Source: Paralichthys olivaceus | Taxonomy: Eukaryota > Chordata > Actinopteri > Pleuronectiformes > Paralichthyidae | Reading direction: 5' to 3' | DNA length: 64,000 bases | Assembly (NCBI RefSeq): GCF_024713975.1 | Contig: NC_091104.1 | Span: forward strand, 15,271,580-15,335,579 | Shown here: one piece after another, positions 49,440-60,199 of the stretch | Layout of the letters: every line of letters starts with the position of its first letter | Position numbering within the stretch: the first letter of the stretch is position 1 | Program-made: the position numbers and the translations under genes | The notes under the pieces: model-generated | Seen by the model: only the letters and a program-made list of their open reading frames with translations | What the model was told of the DNA's origin: nothing | Databases searched by the model: none

Positions 49440-50512
49440 AAATCTTGAATTATCATTGAATGTACTATTCCTCCCCAAAGATCTCTTACATCATCCACAA
49501 TGTAAGTGACAGGTCCCTGATCATCATAGATGAGTTGGGACGTGGTACCAGTGCAGAGGAGGGCATTGGGATCTGTCACTCAGTGTGTGAGTTCCTCCTC
49601 AGTCTCAAGGTAAAGTTTCTGCCATTGTTGTCATGTAGCCACTCCTCTCTCCAGGACAAAAAAAAAACAAATTAGACGCCTGCTGTTTAAATCAATCATT
49701 GAACGTGTTATTATCTGATGTGGAACACCTCTTAGGTCAACAGTAAAGCAGAAATACAGGACTAGTGCACGTTGCCCTGTGTTTTATTCTTCAAGGCGTG
49801 TGCTATTTGCAGGCGTTCACCCTTTTTGCCACACACTTTCTTGAGCTGTGTCAACTGGAGTCTCTTTACCCAAACGTGGAGAACCAGCACATGGAGGTTC
49901 AGCACACGCGCAGTGTTGACAGTAGCGATGAGAGTGTCGTGTACACGTACCTGCTGAGTCGGGGATGCTCCGAGGAAAGACACTATGGTACAGAGTTGTT
50001 GAAATCAAAGTGCAAATCTGTTGAAATTGGTAATTAAAAAGTAAAAGAGCTTGTCTTTGCCTTTCTAGGTCTGAGAGCAGCAGAAATGACTGCCCTCCCT
50101 TCAGATTTAATCCAAGAGGCAAAGATAATTGCCTCGAATGTCAGCCAGCAGCTCTTGGTATGTTTCCATACATCACACTTTACCTCTTTTACCACTTTAA
50201 TTTAAGAGAAACTAGTCTTTGACAGATAGACCTCTTGTTTTATTTGTTCCATAAATAATCCTGGTTAATATCAGAGAAGTGCTGGACCCTAGGCGTGTGT
50301 CATTAATCTTTCAGGCCAAACATCATAGTGATCCAGAAACACAGAGGCAGAGAGCTGTGTACCACCTGGCCACCCGCCTCCTGCAGGCTGCCAGGAACTC
50401 CAGACTGGACCCAGACAGCCTGCGCATGTATCTGAAAGGCCTGAGGAAGCAGTATGAGGCAGAGCTGCAGGCCGCAGGGCAGCCAGAGTCCATGGACACG
50501 GAGGAGGAGTGA
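43897..50512 (+). CDS. msh4: MutS protein homolog 4 (meiotic)
   Basis: Twenty coding exons join in frame to 925 codons (human 936): 43897-44116, 44871-45035, 45123-45286, 45405-45515, 45686-45801, 45884-46057, 46167-46339, 46438-46505, 46706-46780, 46888-46952, 47049-47218, 47297-47433, 47588-47691, 48208-48332, 48961-49161, 49246-49364, 49481-49609, 49813-49987, 50069-50157 and 50315-50512. MSH4 pairs with MSH5 as a clamp on Holliday junctions and stabilises crossover intermediates in meiosis; it does not act in mismatch repair (established). Seen: low-complexity N-terminus (~1-130, no mismatch-binding domain I), [17 protein letters not shown], Walker [10 protein letters not shown] (667-675), ETNSSTF, Walker [12 protein letters not shown] (742-752), FATHF and the helix-turn-helix tail. 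All splice phases agree and no lesion was found, so it is probably functional. Confidence 0.97.
44575..44710 (+). repeat. Dispersed teleost repeat in msh4 intron 1
   Basis: Shows 'tccattcaaccacttgtcc', 'gggtcacatgggggctggag', 'atcccagctgacc', 'ttcaccctggaca' and 'cagggctgacatatagagac', in the order of a very common fish dispersed repeat. It is the 3' part only. Confidence 0.7.
49388..49437. repeat. Compound (CT)n(TA)n microsatellite
   Basis: A CT run followed by about 18 TA units in msh4 intron 16, starting about 24 nt after the exon 16 donor. The whole intron is only 116 bp, so the repeat fills much of it. Confidence 0.95.
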
Positions 50513-50861
50513 CTGACTCAGCTTTACAGGGGGGAGGGACAGTGACACAGCATCTGATGATCATCACTGGGCATTGATTTATATTGGCTGGATTTGACAT
50601 TAAAATAGATTTATTCGAAAGCCAGTTGTCATGTTTTGTTGTCATTATTACAATTCTAACAAATGTAGTAATATCATTTCGAAAAGTATCTATTTTTATT
50701 TGCATAAATTTGCTATTTTGTGTATATCTGTCTTTTTGTATAGTATATTATTTCAACAACTGCAGCATTGCATGCAGTTAGCATTGAGCAGTTCGCATCA
50801 CAACAAAGACAAACAGACGGACCGAATATATACTGTTCACTCTGTCATTTACATTTAACAA

Positions 50862-50867
50862 AATAAA
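50862..50867 (+). terminator. Probable msh4 poly(A) signal AATAAA
   Basis: Canonical hexamer about 350 nt past the msh4 stop codon, within T-rich 3' DNA. Confidence 0.55.
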
Positions 50868-50869
50868 AG

Positions 50870-52022
50870 CCCTCATATATTCACAGCAGGGAAGCCAGGA
50901 ATGAGGCTGGATTTTCCAACCCCAATAACTGGAGCTTTGCCAGGTACCAACAGACAAAGTTGGATTTTTAAAATAAACCCCCCCAGACGGTTACATGACA
51001 AAAAAGTAAAAACTGACGCAAATAATTAAATAAGCGGTTTAAATCAATTCACATCCACACTGAGTTATGTTGTACTACTGGCAACATGAGAATTAACAAC
51101 ACATCAAGCATCAGACACATATAAAAATTCTCTGAGCAATATTATGGCTTTTATTTTTACATACCAAGGTTGATTTTTTTTTCCCAAAGTGAGAGTCAGA
51201 TTGTTAATTGATGAGAATGACAAACAGAATAAATTGTACACTGTCACTGGTGTTTATGGAAAGAGGGGGACCAGAGAATATCTGCTTCTTAAAAAAAAAG
51301 AGAAGTTAATGTTCAGGTTTCCTGTAGTGACACAAGGAAATGTAAAGAAACAATAATTGCAGGGATCAACATGTTTCTTCATCCATGGAGAAATTTACAT
51401 TACCAGTTATTGTCCTGGGTCTATTTGTGTTTTTCATTTGGCAAAATGAGTTAGTCAAGCAATTGTTTTTTAAATCAATTAATCAATTTCATATATTTTT
51501 TCAAGTCGTTCCTTAATGTAACAATTAATTTTCAGATTATTATTTTTGATAATATTCTCATTATTTGATGAATCCTTCGTTATCCAAGCAATCAATAACT
51601 ATAACTTCTACAGTTAATATTTCAACAGGTTTTAAGTTAGACCCTTAACACAGACTGAGTTTATGTGGAGTCCTGTGTTTTGTGTTTCTGGTTTTACATA
51701 CAGCCCATGGTGACACGTCATGAGCTACTTTTTCTTCTTTGTTTGTTTTATTGGGAGGTGGCAACCAACGTCAAGGTGAATTAACGCCCCCTACTCTTTA
51801 AATCATGATGGTTGGCAAATGTTTATATAAAAACATTATAGACAATAACCAACACAAATGTGACTTTGATCTAATTCAACATTAAAGGAGTGGGATGGTT
51901 AGGAGTTCGAGAAATAGCTTGTTGAAGTTTCTTTGAACCTTTCTGCTACATACATGGGAACTGGCCGTGTCAGAGCATACGTGGCTTTGAGTCCAAATCC
52001 CTTCTTTCCTATTCTCCTGACA
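50870..52022. other. Intergenic between msh4 and HIPK-like gene
   Basis: AT-rich, with no gene or recognised repeat. A splice-acceptor-like 'tctcctgacag' just before 52023 may begin the coding exon of the next gene, in which case a non-coding exon lies further left, unplaced. Confidence 0.45.
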
Positions 52023-52059
52023 GGTGTGAGAAATTTAACAGGAGAATTGTTCTGTCACC

Positions 52060-54228
52060 ATGTATCGAAACAAGATAGATATCCACATGGGAGACCTGAT
52101 GTCCTCCTCCACTACACATTACGAGGTGCAGAAATTCCTGGGCTGTGGTACCTATGGAGTGGTCATCAAATGCAGGGATGTGACCAACAATGAAATGGTG
52201 GCTTTAAAAATACCGAGAAGGATAGAAAAAAGTCAGTTTATGAGGAAAGAGGAGGCCACCCTTAAAACCATGAAGGAGCTAAACTCAGACTGGTTCAACA
52301 TCGTCAGATTGAATGACTCATTCACCTACAAGGGACATTACTGTCTTGTGTTTGAGTACCTGGAAATAGATCTGCAGGAATTCATGCACTCCAGCCCAGG
52401 TCAGCACCTTCAGCTGAAGCAGATTCGCCCTATTCTGCAGCAGGTTTGTTTTTTCAACAGTTCTTATACTGACTGATTTGGTGAAGGGTGAACTAAATTG
52501 CGTCTGTTACAGTTTTTTATTGAAATAATGATAATAATAAAGTTAGGTTAAATAATGTCCTTAAAGACTAGAGGTGGTGACTTGTGGTGGATACATGGAC
52601 TCCTTCAGTTCTTCCAATCATCGTATGCACAATCACTAGTGCTAGGTCTATCACCAACAATTCTATTAATCTGTTCCTATAGTTGAGTGTACGACTTTGG
52701 AATATCTGACTAATACTCAGTTGTTTCTGTTTTTGCTGCCATCAATGAATACATGTTTTCATAGTTTTTGCTGATGAAAGGAACTCTGTAGTTCATGATT
52801 GTTATCATGTTATTCATGATTTCAGCTGGCTACATCCTTGGACTTTCTGAAAAGGGCAGGGATCATCCATTCAGATTTGAAGCCAGAAAACATTATGTTG
52901 GTGGATCCTGTCAGGCAGCCACTGAAAGTTAAAATCATTGACTTTGGCTTAGCCTGCAACAATCCTGAGGAATATATAGGACAGATCTTCCAGACCTTGC
53001 GTTACAGGTAAGTAACCAACAGCACATCTGTATACATGGGACAGCTGTGTTTGCTGTAATAAATGAATCAAGACCTGTAGTAATATATTTCTGTTTCTTC
53101 TTCTAAGATCTCCTGAGATTCTGCAGAGAGCTCCTTTCAACGAGGCCATCGACATATGGTCTCTAGGCTGCATTGTTGCTGAGCTGTCTATGGGCAGACC
53201 GCTGTTCCCTGCCTGGAATGAGACTGATTTGGTCAGTATCACACGTACTGCACTGAAAACACAACAAACAGGCCCATTTTCTCTGTGATATCATTTGTAT
53301 TTATAAATTGTTACACACTTGACTAGAATAGAGAGAGTTTCCATTCGAAGTTCACTCATTTCTACTATTTTATTAATGAGACAAACTACAGACACTTCAT
53401 CCATATGTCTCAGTAATATAAGTGCACCTGATGTACCTGATCAACACTGATGAGTTTGTTAACTTGAAGTTAACTCACTCTCACAACATTGTGTTTTCTC
53501 TACAGATGAGGCACATTATGCATACAAAGCCAGAGCATGAAAGAGACGTCACTCCATACTGGTTCTGGCCAAAATACTGGATGGAAAGCAGATTTATGGT
53601 AAGAAATTAGTTTACCACCACTTTGCTGTGCTTGTAGCTCACTAATTATAGTGACTTTCCTACAGTCTGTGTTTCTTTCCCCTTTTGTCATCCAATATCT
53701 CAATTAAACAATTCTTCATTTCAGGGAATAGTTTCAATTCTCATTTGTGATCAACAGCCTGGATGAATTTATAACAGCACAACATGACTTTTGAAAAAAA
53801 TAGAAATTGATTTCATAATCCAAACACAAGGACATGTAACAAACAATGTTTTTTTTCTCTTCTTGTTAAAGGCGACTCATAATCCATTCTGGGGAGAAGA
53901 CGTCCACGCTGAATTCTGGGACCTGGAGTGCTTTATCGATCTACTGACACAGATGCTGAAGATAAATCAGTTTGACAGAATTACCCCAGGACAAATTCTC
54001 CAGCATCCTTTCATCACGATGAGCCACCTTAGGGGTCACTTCAAAAACAGCTTCTAGTAAGTGTGTGCTTAGATGGTCTGTATAAATCTGTACTTATAGA
54101 TATAGGAACAAAATGTATGAGATATATGGAGATTAAGGTGTTTGGCTCAGCAGTTTCATTTGTCTTCCAGTTTGAAATCGTGTAAGGATCTAATGGACTT
54201 CAGGATCAGAGCTCTGACGACGATATGA
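52060..54228 (+). CDS. Short HIPK-family-like protein kinase
   Basis: Exons 52060-52443, 52826-53007, 53108-53231, 53506-53598 and 53872-54056, then probably 54171-54228, give 341 codons. If the last intron is kept, a TAG at 54055-54057 ends the protein at 322. The fold is a kinase domain alone: glycine loop GCGTYGVV (28-35), VALK with Lys50, [10 protein letters not shown] (143-152, catalytic Asp145), DFG (167-169), SPE (190-192), DIWSLGC. VDPVRQP after the catalytic loop is a HIPK signature, so it is placed in the homeodomain-interacting protein kinase group, of which fishes carry many short HIPK-like copies. Differences from HIPK1-3: Ser for Ala in HADLKPEN, loss of the STYLQSRYY activation-loop tyrosines (here [10 protein letters not shown]), and a shortened C-lobe between ETDL and the DLLTQML helix. 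It lacks the long regulatory tail. Substrates are unknown. All key catalytic residues are kept. Confidence 0.82.
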
Positions 54229-54539
54229 AGACCAGAGGATCCTGTAAATGTCCCTGAACGGGAGGCACAAGTGGGCAAGTGGGTCCACTAAAGTCCCAGA
54301 GGAAAAGAAAGAGGGGAGGCAGGAAATAGACTGAACTTGCTTTTTAGAAAACAGCAGTTTAAACAAGTCTTCTGACAAGCTAAAGACTGGAATGAGGACA
54401 CCAAGTCAATAGCTCAATGTGTATTAAAACGTGGTGTAAATCATTTCTCTGAGTCATGATTAAACTTAGGACCTGTTGTAAGGGAGCACAATTTCAGGCT
54501 TTTGTTGTACAACTCAACTAAAATCACAGCCCTACGATT

Positions 54540-54920
54540 GTATCCCTCTGCCAACCCATGCAGTTCCTGATAGATTAACAATAACATGAGGTCACCAGGA
54601 CTTTTGACCTTTGACCAATGAAATGTGATCAGTTATAAGGAGTCCAAGTGACAACTGATCAAAGTTTATGTAAATTCCTTAAAGGCAGATTTGAGATATG
54701 TGCAAGGGGCAAAAAAAACATGTTCTGTGAGGCCACAGTGACCCTGACCTTTGATCTCACACCTAATCAGTTCATCCTTGAGTCCAATTGAACGTTTGTT
54801 CCAAATTTGAAGAAATCCCCTTCTGGTGTTTTTGAGACATCGTGTTCACATGGGAGGAATGGATAACCTGAACAGTCACATATTCGTTGGCGTGGAGGCA
54901 AAAACAAAGTACAATCTGAA
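54540..54920 (+). repeat. Dispersed teleost repeat (~380 bp)
   Basis: Carries 'gtgaccctgacctttgatct', 'aatcagttcatccttgagtcc', 'gttccaaatttgaagaaat' and 'gagacatcgtgttcacatgg', in the order of a repeat abundant in percomorph genomes. The leading part has 'ttttgacctttgaccaatg', which repeats the same theme and suggests two tandem or nested modules. Confidence 0.7.
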
Positions 54921-55269
54921 GAGTGTATATTCTATATTCTAAAAAATGTGGCGATTTTGTTTGCCCATGTGGGATATGGCCATACGTTTAAATATATTAT
55001 TATTGTATATAGAAATCATAGAATAATGTGGTTGTTATTGCAGAACAAATACTGCCCTGGTGTCGCAAAAGAAAAAAAAAAAAAGAGCATTAAACCATTC
55101 TGCTATAATTGATATTGATAAATTGATATAAATTACATTTTAGATTTAAAAAACATTTGATTACGTAACTACTTACTCATCTTGTTCTATCTTGTTGATT
55201 CAGAAAACCAGATCGGGTTTTCTTTCTCAACTGTGTGTCTTTCTGTGAAGAAATATTAAAGCTGTGTAG

Positions 55270-55605
55270 TCACGTGTCTACAGACTTTGGGGAAGTGCGG
55301 TGACCGCTCCCCTGGTTGCTTTTGTCTATTTAAAATCTTTACACCGACGATGTCCCGTAAAGGCGGGGCTGTCGCTTTTCGCGTCGCATGTCTCCGCCCG
55401 GTGTACCTCGCGTTACAAAACAAGCGTCCCCTCGCCGTCTGACAATGACCCGCCCCTGCGAACCAGAAGCAGCAGATCCGGTGACGGACCGAGAACCAGG
55501 CAGGAGGTGCTGCTGCCCCGGGAAGTCAGCGGGCCGCCGGAGTCAGTCTACGCACGGCAACGCCATTTCACCTCTGGCTGCGGGAGCGTCACACTGAAGC
55601 TACAG
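55270..55605 (+). promoter_or_regulatory. ktn1 CpG-rich promoter and non-coding first exon
   Basis: A sharp switch to GC- and CpG-rich DNA at about 55.3 kb, continuing to about 55.86 kb. A clean donor (gctacag|gtatgt) follows 55605. The first coding exon of ktn1 has its acceptor just before the ATG at 60.2 kb, so a non-coding exon upstream is required and this is the best candidate. Open frames across it are by-products of GC content. Confidence 0.55.
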
Positions 55606-58600
55606 GTATGTGACAAGCAGCTGCTTCCTCCGACATTTTGTTTGTTTCCTTCTCAAATAGAAATAGCGGCGGCTCGTCCCGGTCTGAGCGAGGCTTTGTA
55701 TCCAGGCCTGGGAACGGCCCTCAGGACTCACGCGGAAGAAGAGAGCCGCGGAGCGGGTCAGAGATTTTAGGAGACGGGGAGGCTGGGTCACCGGCGAGAA
55801 GAGGCCCGTGTGGGGCAGCTGTCCACGCCTCCACGCGGCTCTCGAACCCGGAGGGGGGTGGACACAAACCTGGGCGTCCCTGTTAACATTTATATCGTTT
55901 ATATCACTTTTTCAATGGCTGGAGACTTTCTCTGTGCTAATAATTGAACTGGCCGGCTCACGTTATTTGGCTAGCATTGCTGTTAGCTAGCTCATTCATA
56001 GCGCCGACATGTAGCTCGTCTGAACTTGAGTGTCCACAAACCTTCTCCTGTGCGGATCCAACTATCGTTTGAACCACTTTCACACACGGCCACGTTGAGA
56101 CCCCAACGTTGAGCATTCAGTGCCGGGCCATGTTGGTGAAGTGAGCCCCCCCCCGTCGACATGTGGGTCTCATCTTTCGCTTTTTCATGCTTCGTTTCAT
56201 CATAACGTGTGACTTGGGAGCTAGCTGGGAAGCTAACCGAGCTATGAAGATTAGATCTTCTTTCCCAGTGATTACAGGCTGTATCTACAGGCAGTCTTTT
56301 CTCAGAGGAAGAACAGCTGCCATTACGTGTCAGTAGTCTCTGTAAGTCTGTACGAGGCCGAGGATCTGACACGACCTAGCATGCAGGGACATTTAGTTCT
56401 CAACCTGAGTGATAGGAACATTAAGTTAGTACATAGAGGAGGATCTCCCTCCCTCTCTCTCTTGGCATGCTGTCAGCTCTGACTTGTTGGAATTGTCCAT
56501 TTCCTTGATGTTTGTTTTAGATAAACTCTATCTAATCTATGGCGTCTTACTTAAATCAGTATCTCAGCTCCAAATGTCCTTGTTAATGCCTCATTAGAAA
56601 GATCAGAGCATTTCAGAGTTACACCTTGTAGTTAATGTTTTCCTCTAAAACCAGATGATGTCCTAATGTAGCTTGTCTGTTCACTTTATTACCTGGATAC
56701 TGATAAAGGCGATGTGTCAGATTATAAACTTTATAGTTCAACTATTTCATTTCCCAGTCGTCTTGCTTATCACTACAAACTAGATTACTTGTAGTTGCCT
56801 GTAATCCCTGAAACTATTTGGATTAAAGCTGCCAACAATATACAGTAAAAGTTGTTTCATAATTGATTTGGCACAAGAATCAATACAAGGTGATAGAGTA
56901 ATTACCATTGTAGTTCTTATTTGTCTTTATTTTTGTGCCAGGAAATAATCAATCGCCCAGGTGCTTGTCTGTAACAAACTAGTTTTGGTGACCCTTACAC
57001 TTTCTTAAGTTATTTACTTAGTCATAAACATCATTATCCTATTGACATGAAAGTTTATGTCGTGACCTAGTTTCCCCAAGTACTGTCTGTGCTGCTTTTT
57101 GGGTCCTGGTAATCATCAGGAGTTCCCTCTGTGTCCACGCCTGCCAAATCAGGAGGCCGGGCCAGCCAAGTGGCAGATTCCGGGGAGCCAACAGCCCGAG
57201 AGTGCTTTGTCTTCTGGGCTCATTCTGATGCTGGGACAAGGCTCGGGCTGCACAAGGAAACTCACACACCTTCCACTCTGAGCTCTGAAAGAAAGCAAGC
57301 AGGCTTCACATTTTTTACAGTTACTTACTACTTACTCCACCCATACTTTATATGCCAAGAGGCAATGTTGCTTTAGGAGTTATTTCACAGCTCCATTTGG
57401 TCTGAGATGGAAGTTTCCTAAACATATAGTAACTGTTACATAAGAAAATTATTTCCTGGTTTGGAAGCCAAGAAAAGTAACCCTTAACCAATTCAGTACA
57501 TACCGTTCTATAGCTGCTCTTTGTCATTGGTCCTGTTTCCTTATGTTTGCAAAGTGGTCTGGCTGGATCATGTGCAGGTATTAGACCATACAGGAAACTA
57601 AAAGGCTTTTTTTGGTTATTACATGCTGTCCAGTAGCATTAGTGTCTGGTTTATCTACTAACATGAGGCTGTATCATAGGACTGACACAACTTCTAATGA
57701 GGTCACAGATTAGAAGACACTATACAGCAGACAAGCAGATAATAAAAAAATAAAGTCTTAATTTATTCACATCCTCCTGAAACCCAAAGCTAGATCTGTG
57801 CTCACAATTAACATAATTATTATCATAATGTTGAGAAATACAAACAAACACCAAGCATTGACTGTAAAAAAAAAATCATAATGAACCAGTTAAAATTGAT
57901 GTGCGAGTCAAGGCTCTTCTGAAAATGTTATATAACAAAAACCATTGAGAGAAAGGTTTCATAAATGTTATGTAATTCAGACCTTGTAGTTTATGCTTAG
58001 AGGAAAAGCTAGAACTGGAACACTAACATTATAACCTGCCAAGTAAGTTTTTGATATTTAAAGGAAGATGTATTGATAAAGAGGTTTTGAAGGTGGGAAT
58101 GAAAAGAGTCAACATCAAACTATAGCCTTAGCCTTTCAGTCCTCAGGAAACCCTGCAGTAGAAAGTTATTCTTAAATGTATTATCATGGGTAATCTCCGT
58201 AATCCAAATTACTAATGAGGTCTGCTCGACGACAGTGAATCCCACGCCACTGGCACGTTTCTTGGGTATAGGACAGGATTGTGCCGCACGTCATCAGGTC
58301 ACTCACAGTTGCTGCCATTCTGTGTTGTTGACAACACAATGCTGCTGTGTTACCTAGAGCTTAATTTGCCTCCTTTTTCAAACCAGTGGTTTTTGTTTGT
58401 AATAAGTGTTTGTATGTGCGAAAGACACAAGTTACCCGGTGCATTGTTTTTGATTGTGAAAAAACTACAAGAACTGCGTCAGTGCTTGTAATCCAAACTT
58501 GGCATCTAGGGTGTGACCATGTTGATTAAAAAAGGGTTCAATTCAAAATGAGCATAATCCAACAGCTGCCATAGAAATCATATTTTTTGGGGCGGGGAAG

Positions 58601-60198
58601 TTTAGGGAAGTCATGATGACCAGGTTAAACCCTTTGAAAAACAAATGCACACAGAAAATAATGAATGATGAACACAGACAAATCTAAGAATACACAAACA
58701 ACACATTCTTTAAATAGCTGTTAAAGCTCAATTAAATAGAGTACCGTACAGTCACATTTCACTTTTGGGACTCCCCAGTGTGAAATATTGCAAATTGCTG
58801 ACATTTTCACTGGTTCTGAGCAACACTGCACAATCAGAAATCACTTCTTCTTCCCAGCCCTAAAACCAGTGCTTGCCAGTGACCATACAGTGCGAGTGCT
58901 GTATTGAAGAGAACAAGTTGTGATTTTAAGCAAAGGAAAATTGTAGATTTATCTGCATGATGCTACTTTTAATGATTTGGTATTGGATGAGTATATACAT
59001 TTGCAAACTCACCAATGCCTAACAAGGCATTTTCTGCAGTATCAGAGGGATTTCTGATCAGTATCTACAAATAAGTCCAGTTCATGTTAAGCCATTTTGT
59101 AGGATGTTTTTTTACTAGAAAATGGCAAATCATCAGAAACTGCTAATTCTTACAGTTGGTTGGTTTTATAGTGACTTTGTGTGAGCTATTAGACACATTG
59201 TGTGTTATATTATTTTATCTTTATCTGCACTGATACAATCCTAGTTCATTCTTACTTCGACTGTTTATGCCTGGAGGAGACAACACATCGTTTCTAAGAA
59301 TATCTTTGGCAGATGCTACACTGATGAAATCTCAGGACCTCTTGACTCTGTAAACTTTGCTTACGCTGGAAGAGGAACCTCTTCTCCCTTGGCTTGAAGC
59401 AGGCAGGGGCCCAAACTGCAGCTGCATCAGACCTCAGCGGGTGACACTTGCATGTGGGTGTATTTTTGCCTCTCGCAAATTCATCCTGATATGAGTTTGG
59501 AACACCACCATGTTGTCCTTGTGGGGGCTCAGGAGGAGAAGTGACTAAATGAGGCTGTGAGCTGTGTTCTTTTTAGCCTAGTTGCCTCTGATATGTTTGA
59601 CCTATTTAATACCCTTTAAGCCAATATGAGTGAAGTGGCTGGATTTTGTTATGATTTTTCAACTGTCTTACATGCCATGTTTCAAGATTCTGTGAACCTA
59701 TATAAAGGTAAAAAGGGGATTACGCTCTGTAGCAGGAGGAAGTGTTTTTTAAATCGATCATATCACTAAAAGAAGAAGGCGTGTCAGTGCGAGACCTCTC
59801 ACTTACACCCTGTGAACACGAGTGATGTACAGACACCTCCACCCCATCTCATACGTTGCTGAATAGCCAGGGCTAGTAACAGCAGTCTACCTGCAAATAA
59901 TATTCTCTCAGGAGCCTAGACAGGTTCAGCAGGATTTCGTTTGGATAGAATGCGAGCAGCAAGCTGAAATCACAGATTCATGTACAGTACATCAAAACGT
60001 TGGCTCTTATGTTCTTGTGGTTGCTGCATTTGAGAAGCCTTTGCTTGCTGAAATCTGTTGCCATAATGTCAAACACACGCTATATGTAAAATATTGGCAG
60101 ATGTATGTAATGGAATCAGGCAGATCTGCTTTATAACTGTTGGTGTTGACTGTGTGCTAAGTGGGTTCTCATTTCCCTGTCTGTCTTCTTTTATCTAG
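55606..60198 (+). other. ktn1 intron 1
   Basis: About 4.6 kb between the putative non-coding exon and the first coding exon. The left 250 bp is still GC-rich. No other gene, strong repeat or exon-like frame was recognised. Splice acceptor: ttttatctag before 60199. Confidence 0.5.
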
Positions 60199-60199
60199 A

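Noticed and set aside
55300-55770. 156-codon plus-strand open frame
   Set aside because: It spans the CpG-rich ktn1 promoter, crosses the likely donor at 55605 and has no family motif. High GC keeps frames open by chance.
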